Part shown: positions 39,627 to 48,904 of the stretch, piece after piece
Numbering within the stretch: the first letter of the stretch is position 1
Layout: the number at the start of each line of letters is the position of its first letter
Assembly (NCBI RefSeq): GCF_030812835.1
Contig: NZ_JAUSTM010000003.1
Span: forward strand, 87,580 to 151,579
DNA length: 64,000 nucleotides
Origin: Streptococcus moroccensis
GTDB lineage: Bacteria > Bacillota > Bacilli > Lactobacillales > Streptococcaceae
Direction of reading: 5' to 3'
Notes under the pieces: model-generated
Database searches by the model: none
The model's input: only the letters and a program-made list of their open reading frames with translations
What the model was told of the DNA's origin: nothing
Program-made: the position numbers and the translations under genes

Positions 39627-41612
39627 ATTGAAAGAAGAACAGATAAAGCATTTCGGCTTGTTTCCAAGTACGAGCCGTCCGGTGACCAGCCTCAAGCGAT
39701 TGAGCAACTAGTCGATAATATCGAGGGTGGCGAGAAGGCCCAGATCCTCATGGGGGCAACAGGGACAGGAAAGACCTATACCATGAGTCAGGTTATCCAA
39801 AGGGTCAATAAACCTACTCTTGTTATTGCCCACAACAAGACACTTGCAGGCCAACTTTACGGGGAGTTCAAGGAATTTTTCCCAGACAATGCGGTCGAGT
39901 ATTTTGTGTCCTACTATGACTACTACCAGCCTGAGGCTTATGTCCCGTCCTCTGATACCTTTATTGAGAAAGATAGCTCGGTCAATGATGAAATTGATAA
40001 ATTGCGCCATTCGGCAACCTCTGCCCTCTTGGAACGCAACGATGTCATCGTAGTGGCCTCGGTTTCTTGTATCTATGGTTTGGGGTCGCCCAAGGAATAC
40101 TCCGACAGCGTGGTCAGCCTGCGTCCTGGGCAAGAAATCTCCCGAGACGGGCTTTTGAATGCCCTTGTGGACATCCAGTTTGAGCGCAATGACATCGATT
40201 TCCAGCGGGGACGCTTTCGTGTTCGTGGGGATGTGGTTGAAGTCTTTCCAGCCAGTCGTGATGAACATGCCTTTCGGGTAGAGTTTTTCGGCGATGAGAT
40301 TGACCGGATTCGGGAAATCGAGGCGTTGACAGGTCGCGTCCTAGGGGAAGTCAACCATCTCTCTATCTTCCCAGCTACACACTTTATGACCAATGCCGAC
40401 CACATGGAAGTGGCCATTGCTAAGATTCAGGCAGAACTTGAGGACCAGCTCAAGGTCTTTGAGGCTGAAGGCAAACTCCTAGAAGCGCAACGCCTTAAAC
40501 AGCGAACAGAGTATGACATAGAGATGCTTCGTGAGATGGGCTACACCAATGGCGTCGAGAACTACTCCCGCCACATGGATGGGCGGAGCGAGGGCGAGCC
40601 GCCTTATACTCTCCTAGACTTCTTCCCAGAGGACTTTTTGATCATGATTGATGAGAGTCACATGACCATGGGTCAGATCCGTGGGATGTATAATGGTGAC
40701 CGCTCCCGCAAGCAGATGCTGGTGGATTATGGTTTTCGTTTGCCAAGCGCCCTTGACAACCGGCCGCTTCGTCGCGAAGAGTTTGAGAGCCATGTGCACC
40801 AGATTGTTTATGTGTCGGCGACGCCGGGTGATTATGAAAATGAACAGACAGATACCATTGTCGAACAAATCATTCGACCGACTGGGCTTTTGGACCCTGA
40901 AGTTGAAGTGCGTCCGACCCATGGCCAGATTGACGACCTGCTTGGTGAAATTACCAGCCGTTCGGAAAAAGGTGAGCGGACCTTTGTGACGACCCTAACC
41001 AAGAAGATGGCTGAGGATTTGACCGACTACTTCAAGGAGATGGGGGTCAAGGTCAAGTACATGCACTCGGATATTAAGACCTTGGAGCGGACTGAGATTA
41101 TCCGTGACCTGCGTCTGGGCGTCTTCGATGTCCTCATAGGGATTAACCTTCTGCGGGAGGGGATTGACGTGCCTGAAGTCAGTCTGGTCGCTATTCTCGA
41201 TGCAGACAAGGAAGGCTTCTTGCGCAATGAGCGTGGCCTTATCCAGACCATCGGTCGTGCTGCCCGTAACAGTGAAGGCCATGTCATCATGTATGCCGAT
41301 AACATGACCCAGTCTATGCAGCGGGCTATGGATGAAACAGCGCGTCGTCGTGCCATCCAGATGGCTTATAATGAAAAGCACGGCATTACACCGCAGACCA
41401 TCAAAAAGGACATTCGTGATTTGATTGCGGTGACCAAGACGGTGGATAAAGACAGCGTCGAGACACAGAACCCAGAAACCATGACCAAGAAGGAGCGTCA
41501 AGCTCTGATCAAGGAATTGGAAGGGCAGATGCAAGTAGCTGCAGGCTTGCTTGACTTTGAACTTGCTGCTCAAATTCGTGACATGGTCTTGGAATTAAGG
41601 GCTATGGGGTAG
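39624..41612 (+). CDS. uvrB: UvrABC system protein B
   Basis: This 662-residue helicase-like subunit verifies lesions in nucleotide excision repair. The P-loop [10 protein letters not shown], the beta-hairpin [21 protein letters not shown], the DESHMTM box, and helicase motifs ([21 protein letters not shown]) are all intact. The C-terminal UVR motif that binds UvrC ends the protein. It is normal length and not next to uvrA. Confidence 0.97.
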   Translation: MIERRTDKAFRLVSKYEPSGDQPQAIEQLVDNIEGGEKAQILMGATGTGKTYTMSQVIQRVNKPTLVIAHNKTLAGQLYGEFKEFFPDNAVEYFVSYYDYYQPEAYVPSSDTFIEKDSSVNDEIDKLRHSATSALLERNDVIVVASVSCIYGLGSPKEYSDSVVSLRPGQEISRDGLLNALVDIQFERNDIDFQRGRFRVRGDVVEVFPASRDEHAFRVEFFGDEIDRIREIEALTGRVLGEVNHLSIFPATHFMTNADHMEVAIAKIQAELEDQLKVFEAEGKLLEAQRLKQRTEYDIEMLREMGYTNGVENYSRHMDGRSEGEPPYTLLDFFPEDFLIMIDESHMTMGQIRGMYNGDRSRKQMLVDYGFRLPSALDNRPLRREEFESHVHQIVYVSATPGDYENEQTDTIVEQIIRPTGLLDPEVEVRPTHGQIDDLLGEITSRSEKGERTFVTTLTKKMAEDLTDYFKEMGVKVKYMHSDIKTLERTEIIRDLRLGVFDVLIGINLLREGIDVPEVSLVAILDADKEGFLRNERGLIQTIGRAARNSEGHVIMYADNMTQSMQRAMDETARRRAIQMAYNEKHGITPQTIKKDIRDLIAVTKTVDKDSVETQNPETMTKKERQALIKELEGQMQVAAGLLDFELAAQIRDMVLELRAMG

Positions 41613-41643
41613 CTGTAAAACAAGAATATGTTAGGAGAACACC

Positions 41644-42120
41644 ATGCCAACTCAACGCAACATGACCAGTCTCTACCTTACTCATGGTGAGGAGATTCTT
41701 CTTCTCTATCGTGAGGGCTCTCGGGTAGCCAATCATCTCTGGGTTGCCTCAGCAGGAGGACATCTTGAACAGGAGGAACTTAACCATGCCAAGAGAGGCG
41801 TCTTAAGAGAACTCCAAGAAGAGTTAGGTTTGTCGGAATCTGACCTAATGGGGTTACGTCTGCGCTATGTGACGCTTCGGCAAACAAAAGGAGAGATTCG
41901 GGTTATTTATTTCTTCTTTGCCGAATTGGTTGAGAAGATGTCACTAAAGTCTAATGAAGGCCAGCTCAAGTGGTTTTCCTTATCAGACTTGCATAATCTA
42001 GACATGCCCTTGACCGCTAAGCTCGTCTTGGAACATTATATAAAAACAGGTCGCTTTGACCAGAACCTTTATGGTGGGCTTACTGTCGGAGAAGTGTTTG
42101 TGGTAGAAGCGTTAGTGTAG
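41644..42120 (+). CDS. Nudix hydrolase
   Basis: This is a 158-residue MutT/Nudix family protein. The box is GHLEQEELNHAKRGVLRELQ followed by EELGL; the RExxEE core is present, but the stretch between the first Gly and RE is two residues longer than the canonical spacing. Members split nucleoside diphosphate derivatives; some clean oxidised nucleotides. The substrate cannot be given. AGGAG precedes the ATG; the HD-domain gene follows 35 bp on. Confidence 0.85.
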   Translation: MPTQRNMTSLYLTHGEEILLLYREGSRVANHLWVASAGGHLEQEELNHAKRGVLRELQEELGLSESDLMGLRLRYVTLRQTKGEIRVIYFFFAELVEKMSLKSNEGQLKWFSLSDLHNLDMPLTAKLVLEHYIKTGRFDQNLYGGLTVGEVFVVEALV

Positions 42121-42155
42121 ATTCATTTAATAGAAAATCAGGAGGAACCCTATCA

Positions 42156-42755
42156 GTGAACCATTCTCCAAAAGAGTATCTATCGTTTTTCAAAGAAATA
42201 GAGTCTTTAAAAACTGTTCAGCGTCAAAATCAAACCATGGATGGCCGTTATGAAAATGCTGCCGAGCATTCTTGGCAACTAGCCATTATGGCTCCTCTGT
42301 TACAATCCTTTTTTCAGGATGACGTTAACCTAGAGACTGTGATGTTGATGCTTCTCATCCATGACATTGGAGAAATTGGTGCAGGAGACACCTCCGTTTT
42401 TGATGAAGAAGGAAAAGCCACTTCTTATCAGCGGGAGTTATTTTCTGTCCAACAAACACTAGGGTATTTGCCGGATGCTTCAAGATCAAATTTGTTGGCC
42501 CTGTGGAAAGAATTTGAAACAGGAACAAGTCCAGAAGCAAGGTATGCGAGAGTCATTGACGCCTTTGCACCGCTGATGAATCACTATTTTATAGCGCAGG
42601 ACAATGATAATCCAGACGACTTGACGAAACAACAGGTTTTAGCCAAAAAAGCTTTTATTGAACAGGAGAGTCCAGACATTTGGCAACTTGTTTTAGAGTT
42701 AGTGGCTAAGAGTGTTGACAAAGGGCTGTACAGCGATGATGACTCTGAAAGCTAA
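42156..42755 (+). CDS. HD-domain phosphohydrolase, YfbR-like
   Basis: This 199-residue protein has metal ligands in AAEHSWQLAIM and LLIHDIGEIGAGD. It is of the HD family that includes YfbR 5'-nucleotidases and dNTP-acting enzymes. The start is GTG at 42156 with AGGAGG upstream. Neighbouring Nudix and UvrB genes suggest, but do not prove, nucleotide clean-up. Confidence 0.82.
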   Translation: MNHSPKEYLSFFKEIESLKTVQRQNQTMDGRYENAAEHSWQLAIMAPLLQSFFQDDVNLETVMLMLLIHDIGEIGAGDTSVFDEEGKATSYQRELFSVQQTLGYLPDASRSNLLALWKEFETGTSPEARYARVIDAFAPLMNHYFIAQDNDNPDDLTKQQVLAKKAFIEQESPDIWQLVLELVAKSVDKGLYSDDDSES

Positions 42756-42772
42756 GGCTATGTTTACAGAGC

Positions 42773-42799
42773 CTACTATATCTACTATATCTACTATAT
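42773..42799. repeat. Three tandem copies of CTACTATAT
   Basis: A perfect 9-bp motif is repeated three times directly after the HD gene. It may be slippage-prone. No function is evident. Confidence 0.85.
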
Positions 42800-42897
42800 G
42801 TGAAATAAACCGAACAGACAGGTTGAGGAGAGCTGGTTAGATTCGGTTTGACTATGTTCATAATTTTTCAAAAAAATGTCAATTTATTCATAATCCC

Positions 42898-42926
42898 TTG
42901 ACAAAAGGCTAAAAAAGTTTTATTAT
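42898..42926 (+). promoter_or_regulatory. Promoter of the second transporter operon
   Basis: TTGACA (42898-42903) is perfect and 17 bp from TATTAT (42921-42926). Transcription would begin near 42933 and give a leader of about 325 nt. Confidence 0.85.
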
Positions 42927-42965
42927 TTTACTAACTAAAATAAAATGAGAAATGGAGACAGTTAG

Positions 42966-43025
42966 ATGTCAGTAACTTGTCAGATATCATCAGCGAATCG
43001 TTACTTTTACAGCTACTTTAGATAG
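42966..43025 (+). CDS. Putative leader peptide rich in Tyr and Phe
   Basis: The 19-residue frame reads MSVTCQISSANRYFYSYFR. GGAG (42954-42957) lies 8 nt before the ATG. Six of the last eight residues before the stop include Tyr, Phe, Tyr, Tyr and Phe, and these codons sit in the 5' arm of a hairpin. This is what a regulatory leader peptide for aromatic amino acids would look like. There is no direct proof of translation. Confidence 0.6.
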   Translation: MSVTCQISSANRYFYSYFR

Positions 43026-43167
43026 TGTTTGTAGACATGTAACCCATGGATGCAAACACGAGAAACGTTCAGTTTGTATCTATGTGGCTGTCCTTATTTG
43101 GCAGGTGCTCACATGGATGAAAATCTAAATGGGCAACCACATCATCTGTTCTCCTAACACAGTTGTC

Positions 43168-43206
43168 AAGGACCATTTAGATTGACTCTAAATGGTCCTT
43201 ATTTTT
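43168..43206 (+). terminator. Leader terminator of the second transporter operon
   Basis: Perfect 14-bp arms (AAGGACCATTTAGA and its complement) with a 5-nt loop TTGAC are followed by ATTTTTA. It lies about 50 bp before the first structural gene. Confidence 0.88.
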
Positions 43207-43258
43207 ATACAGTGATTGCCTAACAGTCTTTTTCTTCATTAAAAAAAGGAGATAGAAA

Positions 43259-44218
43259 ATGAAATTCCGTCGTATAGCCTTTATGGCTCTCAGTTTTATA
43301 GCTGTAACCAGTCTTGCAGCATGCAGCTCATCTGATCAAAATTCAGATCAAGTATCCATTGGAATCATCCAGTACGCAGAGCATGATGCTCTCTCAGCTG
43401 CGAAAGATGGTTTCCTTGAAGCTTTAAATGAAGGCGGTTATGAAGAAGGAACGAATCTAAAGGTAGATTTCCAGAATGCTCAAGGGGACCAAGCTAACCT
43501 GCAAACGATGGTTGAGCAATTGGCTGGGAAAAACGATGTCAACTTTGCCATTGCAACCCCTGCAGCCCAAGCCTTGTTAAATGTTGATGGAGAAACACCG
43601 TCTGTCTTCACAGCGGTTACGGATCCGGTATCAGCTGGATTGGTAGAAAGCATGGAAAACCCTGGTGGTAATATGACAGGGTCTATCGATGCTACAGATG
43701 TTGCAGGACAAATTGAGATGCTCTTAAAAGTGGTACCAGATGCCGAAACAGTTGGAATTTTTTACAATTCCAGTGAGGTAAACTCTGAGGTTCAAGCAAA
43801 AGAAGCTCAAGAAGCCCTTGAACAAGCGGGTGTTAAGGTGATTGTTAAAACCGTAACGACTACAAATGATGTTCAGCAAGTCATGACATCATTGGCAGGC
43901 CAAGTAGATGCTATCTACTTACCAACGGATAATACCGTCGCTTCAACAGCTGCGACGATTGGTGAAATTTTGATGGACAAAAAAGTCCCTGCTATTGGAA
44001 GTGATGAAGCCTATCTTGAAGGAGTTCTCTTTACTTACGGAGTTGATTACCATGCTATTGGAGTTCAAGCTGGTCAGCTAGCTTTGGACATCTTGGAAGG
44101 AAAAAATCCAGCAGATATTCCAGTTGAAAAGCCTGAGACAGCAAGCATTGCTGTTAACGAAGAAATGGCAGCTGTATTAGGCATTGAGCCAGATAGCATT
44201 AAAGCATTAAATAAATAG
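43259..44218 (+). CDS. TrpX-like ABC transporter lipoprotein, first copy
   Basis: This 319-residue receptor has a signal peptide with lipobox LAAC (lipid anchor at C21). Family blocks VSIGIIQYAEHDALSAAKDGF, IATPAAQALL and FTAVTDPVSAGLVE match the TrpX/PF04392 group. It has a Cys lipobox unlike the TrpX at 6131. The leader upstream suggests an aromatic amino acid substrate, perhaps Tyr or Phe. It is followed 11 bp later by a second receptor gene. Confidence 0.88.
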   Translation: MKFRRIAFMALSFIAVTSLAACSSSDQNSDQVSIGIIQYAEHDALSAAKDGFLEALNEGGYEEGTNLKVDFQNAQGDQANLQTMVEQLAGKNDVNFAIATPAAQALLNVDGETPSVFTAVTDPVSAGLVESMENPGGNMTGSIDATDVAGQIEMLLKVVPDAETVGIFYNSSEVNSEVQAKEAQEALEQAGVKVIVKTVTTTNDVQQVMTSLAGQVDAIYLPTDNTVASTAATIGEILMDKKVPAIGSDEAYLEGVLFTYGVDYHAIGVQAGQLALDILEGKNPADIPVEKPETASIAVNEEMAAVLGIEPDSIKALNK

Positions 44219-44229
44219 GAGAAAAAATT

Positions 44230-45198
44230 ATGTATCGTTCTTTGAAAAAATCATTAGCAGCAACTGTAGCGGGCTTGTCTCTGTTGACGTTATCAGCTTG
44301 TTCAACAGCGGATAAGGCATCAAATGATACGGTCAATGTAGGTATCTTACAGTATATGGAACATGATTCATTATCCGTAGCGCGTGAAGGTTTTGTTGCA
44401 GAATTGGAAGAAAATGGCTATAAAGATGGTGAAAAGATTACCATCGATTATCAAAATTCACAAGGTGACCAGGCTAATCTCCAAACGATTTCAGAACAAT
44501 TGGTCGGCAAGAATCAATTGGTCTTAGCCATTGCAACGCCAGCAGCCCAAAGCTTAGCCACAGCTTCTATGGATGTTCCTATTTTATTTACGGCGGTAAC
44601 AGATCCTGTTTCAGCTGACTTAGTGGACAGCTTTGAGAATCCTGGAGGTAATTTAACAGGTACCAGTGACCAGGCGCCGATTGATAAACAAGTAGAACTC
44701 TTAGGGCAAGCTGTTCCAGATGCCAAAACGGTTGGTATCTTGTATACGACCAGTGAACGAAATTCAGAAGTTCAGGTTGAAGAAGCTAGCAAACTCTTGG
44801 AAAAGGCTGGCTATACAGTAGTTTTAAAAGGGATTTCAACAACCAATGATGTTCAAGATGCTGCAACTAGTCTCATGAAAGATGTTGATGCCGTTTTTGT
44901 ACCTACGGATAATACCGTTGCATCAACGATGACCATGATTGGAGAATTATCGATTGAATATAAGGTCCCTGTTATTGGCGGATCAACGGATATGGTCGAC
45001 GCAGGTGGTTTGCTGACTTATGGAACAAACTATGAAGCCTTGGGTCGTCAAACAGCAAAAATGGCTATTAAGATTATTGAAGGTGAAGAGGTTTCGACTC
45101 TATCCGTGCAAGCGCCAGAAACAGTAGATTTGCATGTCAATACGGAAATGGCTGGAAAATTAGGTATTGATGTGTCTCATTTATCTGTCTCAAATTAA
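44230..45198 (+). CDS. TrpX-like ABC transporter lipoprotein, second copy
   Basis: This 322-residue lipoprotein has lipobox LSAC. It is clearly a paralogue of the product at 43259 (VNVGILQYMEHDSLSVAREGF; IATPAAQSLA; FTAVTDPVSADLVDSFENPGGN). Two receptor genes ahead of one permease and one ATPase suggest a widened substrate range or different affinities. AGGAG precedes the ATG. Confidence 0.88.
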   Translation: MYRSLKKSLAATVAGLSLLTLSACSTADKASNDTVNVGILQYMEHDSLSVAREGFVAELEENGYKDGEKITIDYQNSQGDQANLQTISEQLVGKNQLVLAIATPAAQSLATASMDVPILFTAVTDPVSADLVDSFENPGGNLTGTSDQAPIDKQVELLGQAVPDAKTVGILYTTSERNSEVQVEEASKLLEKAGYTVVLKGISTTNDVQDAATSLMKDVDAVFVPTDNTVASTMTMIGELSIEYKVPVIGGSTDMVDAGGLLTYGTNYEALGRQTAKMAIKIIEGEEVSTLSVQAPETVDLHVNTEMAGKLGIDVSHLSVSN

Positions 45199-45234
45199 AA
45201 AACAAATGAACAGTTCTGTTCAAAGGAGAAAATC

Positions 45235-46131
45235 GTGGATTTAGTGTTATCGAGTTTATCTCAGGGGTTATTATGGTCAATTATGGCAATCGGTGTCTAC
45301 TTGACTTATCGTATTTTAGATATTGCAGACCTGACAGCAGAAGGGTCCTACCCTTTAGGGGCTGCTATCTGTGCAACTTCTATTGTGAATGGTTTAAATC
45401 CTTTATTAGCAACGCTTTTGGGATTCGTGGGTGGTATGGGAGCAGGCTTGGTGTCTGGGCTCCTCCATACTAAGTTGAAGATACCTGCCCTTCTAACAGG
45501 GATCGTCACCTTGACTGGTCTGTATTCTATTAACTTGAAAGTATTGGGTAAAGCCAACGTTGCCCTTTTGCGGCAGACCACTCTGGTCACACAACTACAG
45601 GCTTTGGGGCTATCTAAAACAAATGCTGTTTTGGTTATCGGAGCGGTGTTTGTGGTAGTGGTAATTGCTCTGTTAACCCTCTTAATGAAGACGCAGGTTG
45701 GGCTTGCGTTACGTTCAACAGGAGATAATATTCCCATGAGTGAGGCGAATGGCATCAATGTCGATCGCATGAAAATCTATGGTTACATGCTTTCAAACGG
45801 TCTGATTGCTCTATGTGGTGCTCTTTTGACACAAAACAATGGGTATGCAGATTTAAATTCAGGAACAGGAACGATCGTTATCGGTCTTGCCTCTGTGATC
45901 ATTGCAGAAGTGATCTTGAAAAACTTGAGCATTGGGATGCGATTGGCTTCAGTTGTGCTAGGGTCTATTTTGTATCGTTTAATTATCCTGGCTATTTTAG
46001 AAATTCCAGGAATGGACGCTGACCTAGTGAAATTGTTCTCAGCTATCTTGTTGGCTGTTGTCCTCTTTGTGCCAGAGTTGCAAAAAAAGCTAAACATTCG
46101 TCCTTTATCAGGAATGCAACAGAAAGGGTAG
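45235..46131 (+). CDS. TrpY-like ABC transporter permease
   Basis: This 298-residue integral membrane protein is homologous to the permease at 7178 (SQGLLWSIMAIGVYLTYRILDIADLTAEGSYPLGAA). The coupling loop STGDNIPMSEANGINVDRMKIYGYMLSNG is conserved. The start is GTG at 45235 with AAAGGAG upstream. It forms an importer with the two lipoproteins and the ATPase at 46142. Confidence 0.9.
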   Translation: MDLVLSSLSQGLLWSIMAIGVYLTYRILDIADLTAEGSYPLGAAICATSIVNGLNPLLATLLGFVGGMGAGLVSGLLHTKLKIPALLTGIVTLTGLYSINLKVLGKANVALLRQTTLVTQLQALGLSKTNAVLVIGAVFVVVVIALLTLLMKTQVGLALRSTGDNIPMSEANGINVDRMKIYGYMLSNGLIALCGALLTQNNGYADLNSGTGTIVIGLASVIIAEVILKNLSIGMRLASVVLGSILYRLIILAILEIPGMDADLVKLFSAILLAVVLFVPELQKKLNIRPLSGMQQKG

Positions 46132-46141
46132 GTTAGGAAAG

Positions 46142-46945
46142 ATGAGTACAATTTTATCCATACAATCCATTCATAAAACCTTTGAAGCAGGAACCATTAA
46201 CGAAAATCATGTGTTAAGAGGATTATCCTTAGATGTTGAAGAAGGGGATTTTATCTCGATTATCGGTGGCAATGGTGCTGGGAAATCGACCTTGATGAAC
46301 TCTCTAGCAGGTACCCTACCTGTTGATGAAGGAGATATACTATTAGAAGGCAAATCCATTAAGCAAATTCCAGCAGCCAAGAGGGCTAAAGAGATTAGCC
46401 GTGTTTTCCAAGATCCAAAGATGGGGACTGCCTCGCGGTTAAGCATCGAAGAAAATATGGCCATTGCTTATCGACGAGGTCAGTCAAGAGGTTTAAGCTG
46501 GGGGGTTAAAGACAGTGAACGCCACATTTTCGCAGAGTCTCTCAAAGAGCTAGGGTTGGGGTTAGAAAACCGTCTAAAGGTGGACACCCAATTTCTATCA
46601 GGTGGGCAACGCCAAGCTTTAACGCTTCTTATGGCTTCCTTAGTCAAGCCTAAAGTGTTACTATTAGATGAGCACACTGCGGCACTAGATCCAAAAACCA
46701 GTGACATGGTCATGGGATTAACCCAAAAAATTGTTGAAAGCAATCAGTTAACCACCTTGATGATTACCCATAACATGGAAAATGCCATTGCCTACGGAAA
46801 TCGCTTAGTCATGCTTCACCAAGGTCAAATTGTGGTCGATGTGCAAGGCGAAGAAAAGAAAAACTTAACGGTCCAGGAATTGATGGAACTTTTCCACAAA
46901 AATAGCGGCCAAGCCTTGGCTAATGATGAATTGATTTTAAGCTAG
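46142..46945 (+). CDS. TrpZ-like ABC transporter ATPase
   Basis: This 267-residue ATPase has Walker A GGNGAGKST, signature LSGGQRQALTL, Walker B LLLDEHTAALD and H-loop MITHNME. It is a paralogue of the trpZ product at 8038. It starts 10 bp after the permease stop and ends the operon at a strong terminator. Confidence 0.92.
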   Translation: MSTILSIQSIHKTFEAGTINENHVLRGLSLDVEEGDFISIIGGNGAGKSTLMNSLAGTLPVDEGDILLEGKSIKQIPAAKRAKEISRVFQDPKMGTASRLSIEENMAIAYRRGQSRGLSWGVKDSERHIFAESLKELGLGLENRLKVDTQFLSGGQRQALTLLMASLVKPKVLLLDEHTAALDPKTSDMVMGLTQKIVESNQLTTLMITHNMENAIAYGNRLVMLHQGQIVVDVQGEEKKNLTVQELMELFHKNSGQALANDELILS

Positions 46946-46976
46946 GCTCTAAATAAAAAGAGATAAAAAGGAGTAA

Positions 46977-47029
46977 GACAGACTGACATGATTACAGCGG
47001 AATCATGTCAGTCTGTCTATTTTTTTTAT
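46977..47029 (+). terminator. Terminator of the second transporter operon
   Basis: Perfect 17-bp arms (starting GACAGACTGACATGATT) around a 7-nt loop are followed by TATTTTTTTT. Confidence 0.92.
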
Positions 47030-47107
47030 TTTGCTTTAAGACAATGATAGGTGAAATCTAGGTAAAATACAGAAAAGGAATTACTGAATTGAGTGGATTT
47101 TTAGGAT

Positions 47108-47161
47108 TTTACAGGAATTTTACAAATGACGGGTTTGGATTTTACATTGCTTTGGTATCAT
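47108..47161 (+). promoter_or_regulatory. Pho boxes and extended -10 of the pst operon
   Basis: TTTACA occurs at 47108-47113, 47119-47124 and 47141-47146, that is, at offsets of 11 and 22 bp, with a degenerate copy expected near 47130. This is the direct-repeat pattern bound by PhoP/PnpR-type regulators. TGGTATCAT ends at 47161; no good -35 is seen, which fits an activated promoter. Confidence 0.8.
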
Positions 47162-47205
47162 GTGTTTGTAACAAATAATCTATAGTGTTTTAGGAGTTTT
47201 CAAAC

Positions 47206-48021
47206 ATGAAAAAATCATTTCTTTTAACTTTGACGGCAGTAGCAGGTCTTAGCTTAGCAGCATGTGGCGGCGGAGGCGGTGGTTCCGCAGCAGAACAATC
47301 TGTAAAGACAAACGGATCAACTTCCATGGAAAAAGTAATCGGTACTCTAGGTGAGTCCTTCATGCAAACCAATTCAGATATTACTTTTACTTATGATCCA
47401 ACTGGATCAAGTGCTGGTATCAAGGCTGCTGGTGATGGAACAGCAGATATTGGTCTTGCTAGTCGCGCCTTAAAAGAAGAAGAAGAAAGCACGCTGGAAG
47501 CAACTGTTCTAGCTTATGATGCTATCGCGGTAGTCACCAATCCTGACAATCCAGTGCAAGATTTATCGAAAGATGATTTAGCAGCTATTTACAAGGGTGA
47601 AATTACTAACTGGAAAGATCTCGGTGGTTCTGATTTAGAAATCGTTATTATCGGTCGTGAAGCAGGTTCAGGAACACGTGATGGCTTTGAATCTATCCTT
47701 GAAATTGAAGACCAAGCAAAATACCGTCAAGAATTAACTTCAACAGGAGATGTTATTTCAACGGTATCATCTAACGAAAATGCTATCGGCTATGCGTCAC
47801 TTGCTTCAGTCTCTGATGAAGTAACTGTACTAGATATTGATGGTGTGACTCCGTCTGAGAACACTGTTTTAGATGGTTCTTACGTGATGCAACGTCCATT
47901 CCTAATGGTGACTAAAAAAGGTGCTGAATTGTCAGAAGCTGCCAAAGCGTTCTTTGACTATGCAACTTCAGAAGAAGCTAAAGAACTTATCTTGAAGGCT
48001 GGCGTTTTCCCAGCTAACTAA
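47206..48021 (+). CDS. pstS: Phosphate ABC transporter, phosphate-binding lipoprotein
   Basis: This 271-residue lipoprotein has lipobox LAAC and a short Gly linker. The phosphate-binding loops NGSTSMEKV, TGSSAGIKAAGDGTADIGLASR and GREAGSGTRDGFE are typical of PstS. TAGGAG lies before the ATG. It opens the pst operon, under Pho boxes. Confidence 0.94.
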   Translation: MKKSFLLTLTAVAGLSLAACGGGGGGSAAEQSVKTNGSTSMEKVIGTLGESFMQTNSDITFTYDPTGSSAGIKAAGDGTADIGLASRALKEEEESTLEATVLAYDAIAVVTNPDNPVQDLSKDDLAAIYKGEITNWKDLGGSDLEIVIIGREAGSGTRDGFESILEIEDQAKYRQELTSTGDVISTVSSNENAIGYASLASVSDEVTVLDIDGVTPSENTVLDGSYVMQRPFLMVTKKGAELSEAAKAFFDYATSEEAKELILKAGVFPAN

Positions 48022-48039
48022 TCGTAAGTAGGAAGATTC

Positions 48040-48903
48040 ATGAAAAAAAAGTTTGATTGGGAGATGCTGGTTCACGGCATCTTTCTTGCCTTAGGGCTAG
48101 TTAGTGTAGCCTCAGTGCTACTGATTACGGTTTATTTAATTGTTGCAGGTTTGCCAGCTATTTTCGAAATCGGAGTTTTTGATTTCCTTCTTGGTAAAGA
48201 ATGGGCATCAACTGCTGGAACAGCTAAATATGGGATACTGCCCTTTATTTTATCAAGTGTTTATGGCACACTAGGTGCTTTGATAATTGGAGTGCCAATC
48301 GGCGTCTTGACAGCTGTTTATCTGTCTAAGGTGGCATCTCCAAAGGTAAAATTAGTAGTTAATGAGGCTATCAACCTTTTAGCTGCCATTCCTTCAGTCG
48401 TTTATGGTCTTGTCGGCATGTTGGTTTTGGTGCCTGGAATTAAAAAACTGTTCCATTTGTCAGATGGTGCTAGCCTTTTAGCAGCGATTATCGTCTTGGC
48501 CATTATGGTTTTGCCATCTATCATTAAGACAGCAGTTGTTGCTTTGGATGCAGTGCCGAAAGATTACGAAGATGCCTCATTAGCCCTTGGTGCGACTGAG
48601 ATGGAAACCTATTTCCGAGTTTCCTTACCAGCTGCAAAAAGTGGTGTGGCAGCAGCAGTTGTATTAGGTGTTGGACGGGCTATTGGTGAAGCGATGGCCG
48701 TTATGATGGTATCAGGGAATGCGGCTAATATGCCTTCTCTTTTTGAGAGTGTTCGCTTTTTGACGACAGCGGTAGCCAGTGAGATGTCTTACTCTTCTGG
48801 GTTGCAACGTCAGGCCCTCTTCTCCATTGCCTTGGTGCTCTTTACCTTTATCATGTGCATCAATCTCTTACTCAATTATCTTTTGAAGAAAAAGGAGCGT
48901 TAA
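48040..48903 (+). CDS. pstC: Phosphate ABC transporter, permease PstC
   Basis: This 287-residue membrane protein has six segments. LAAIPSVVYGLVGM and the EAA loop DYEDASLALGATEMETYFRVSLPAAKSGV are PstC blocks. It is 18 bp downstream of pstS and one base short of pstA. Confidence 0.94.
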   Translation: MKKKFDWEMLVHGIFLALGLVSVASVLLITVYLIVAGLPAIFEIGVFDFLLGKEWASTAGTAKYGILPFILSSVYGTLGALIIGVPIGVLTAVYLSKVASPKVKLVVNEAINLLAAIPSVVYGLVGMLVLVPGIKKLFHLSDGASLLAAIIVLAIMVLPSIIKTAVVALDAVPKDYEDASLALGATEMETYFRVSLPAAKSGVAAAVVLGVGRAIGEAMAVMMVSGNAANMPSLFESVRFLTTAVASEMSYSSGLQRQALFSIALVLFTFIMCINLLLNYLLKKKER

Positions 48904-48904
48904 G

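Larger units (their letters stand above)
42933..43206 (+). promoter_or_regulatory. Attenuator leader of the second TrpXYZ-like operon
   Basis: The leader holds a short aromatic-rich reading frame and mutually exclusive stems. Terminator: 43168-43181 with 43187-43200. Antiterminator: ATCTAAATGG (43123-43132) with CCATTTAGAT (43173-43182), perfect over 10 bp and overlapping the terminator 5' arm. A hairpin over the leader codons pairs GTTAC (43000) with GTAAC (43039) and CTAC (43013) with GTAG (43031). A 13-bp stem (43045-43057 with 43072-43084) competes with ATGTG/CACAT (43082 with 43110). There is no T-box motif. The layout fits ribosome-mediated attenuation; the mechanism is inferred. Confidence 0.65.

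Noticed and set aside
42933..43206. T-box riboswitch before the second TrpXYZ-like operon
   Set aside because: No AGGTGGNACCGCG element or equivalent bulge is present; the antiterminator here is a simple 10-bp pairing, and an aromatic leader frame is seen instead.
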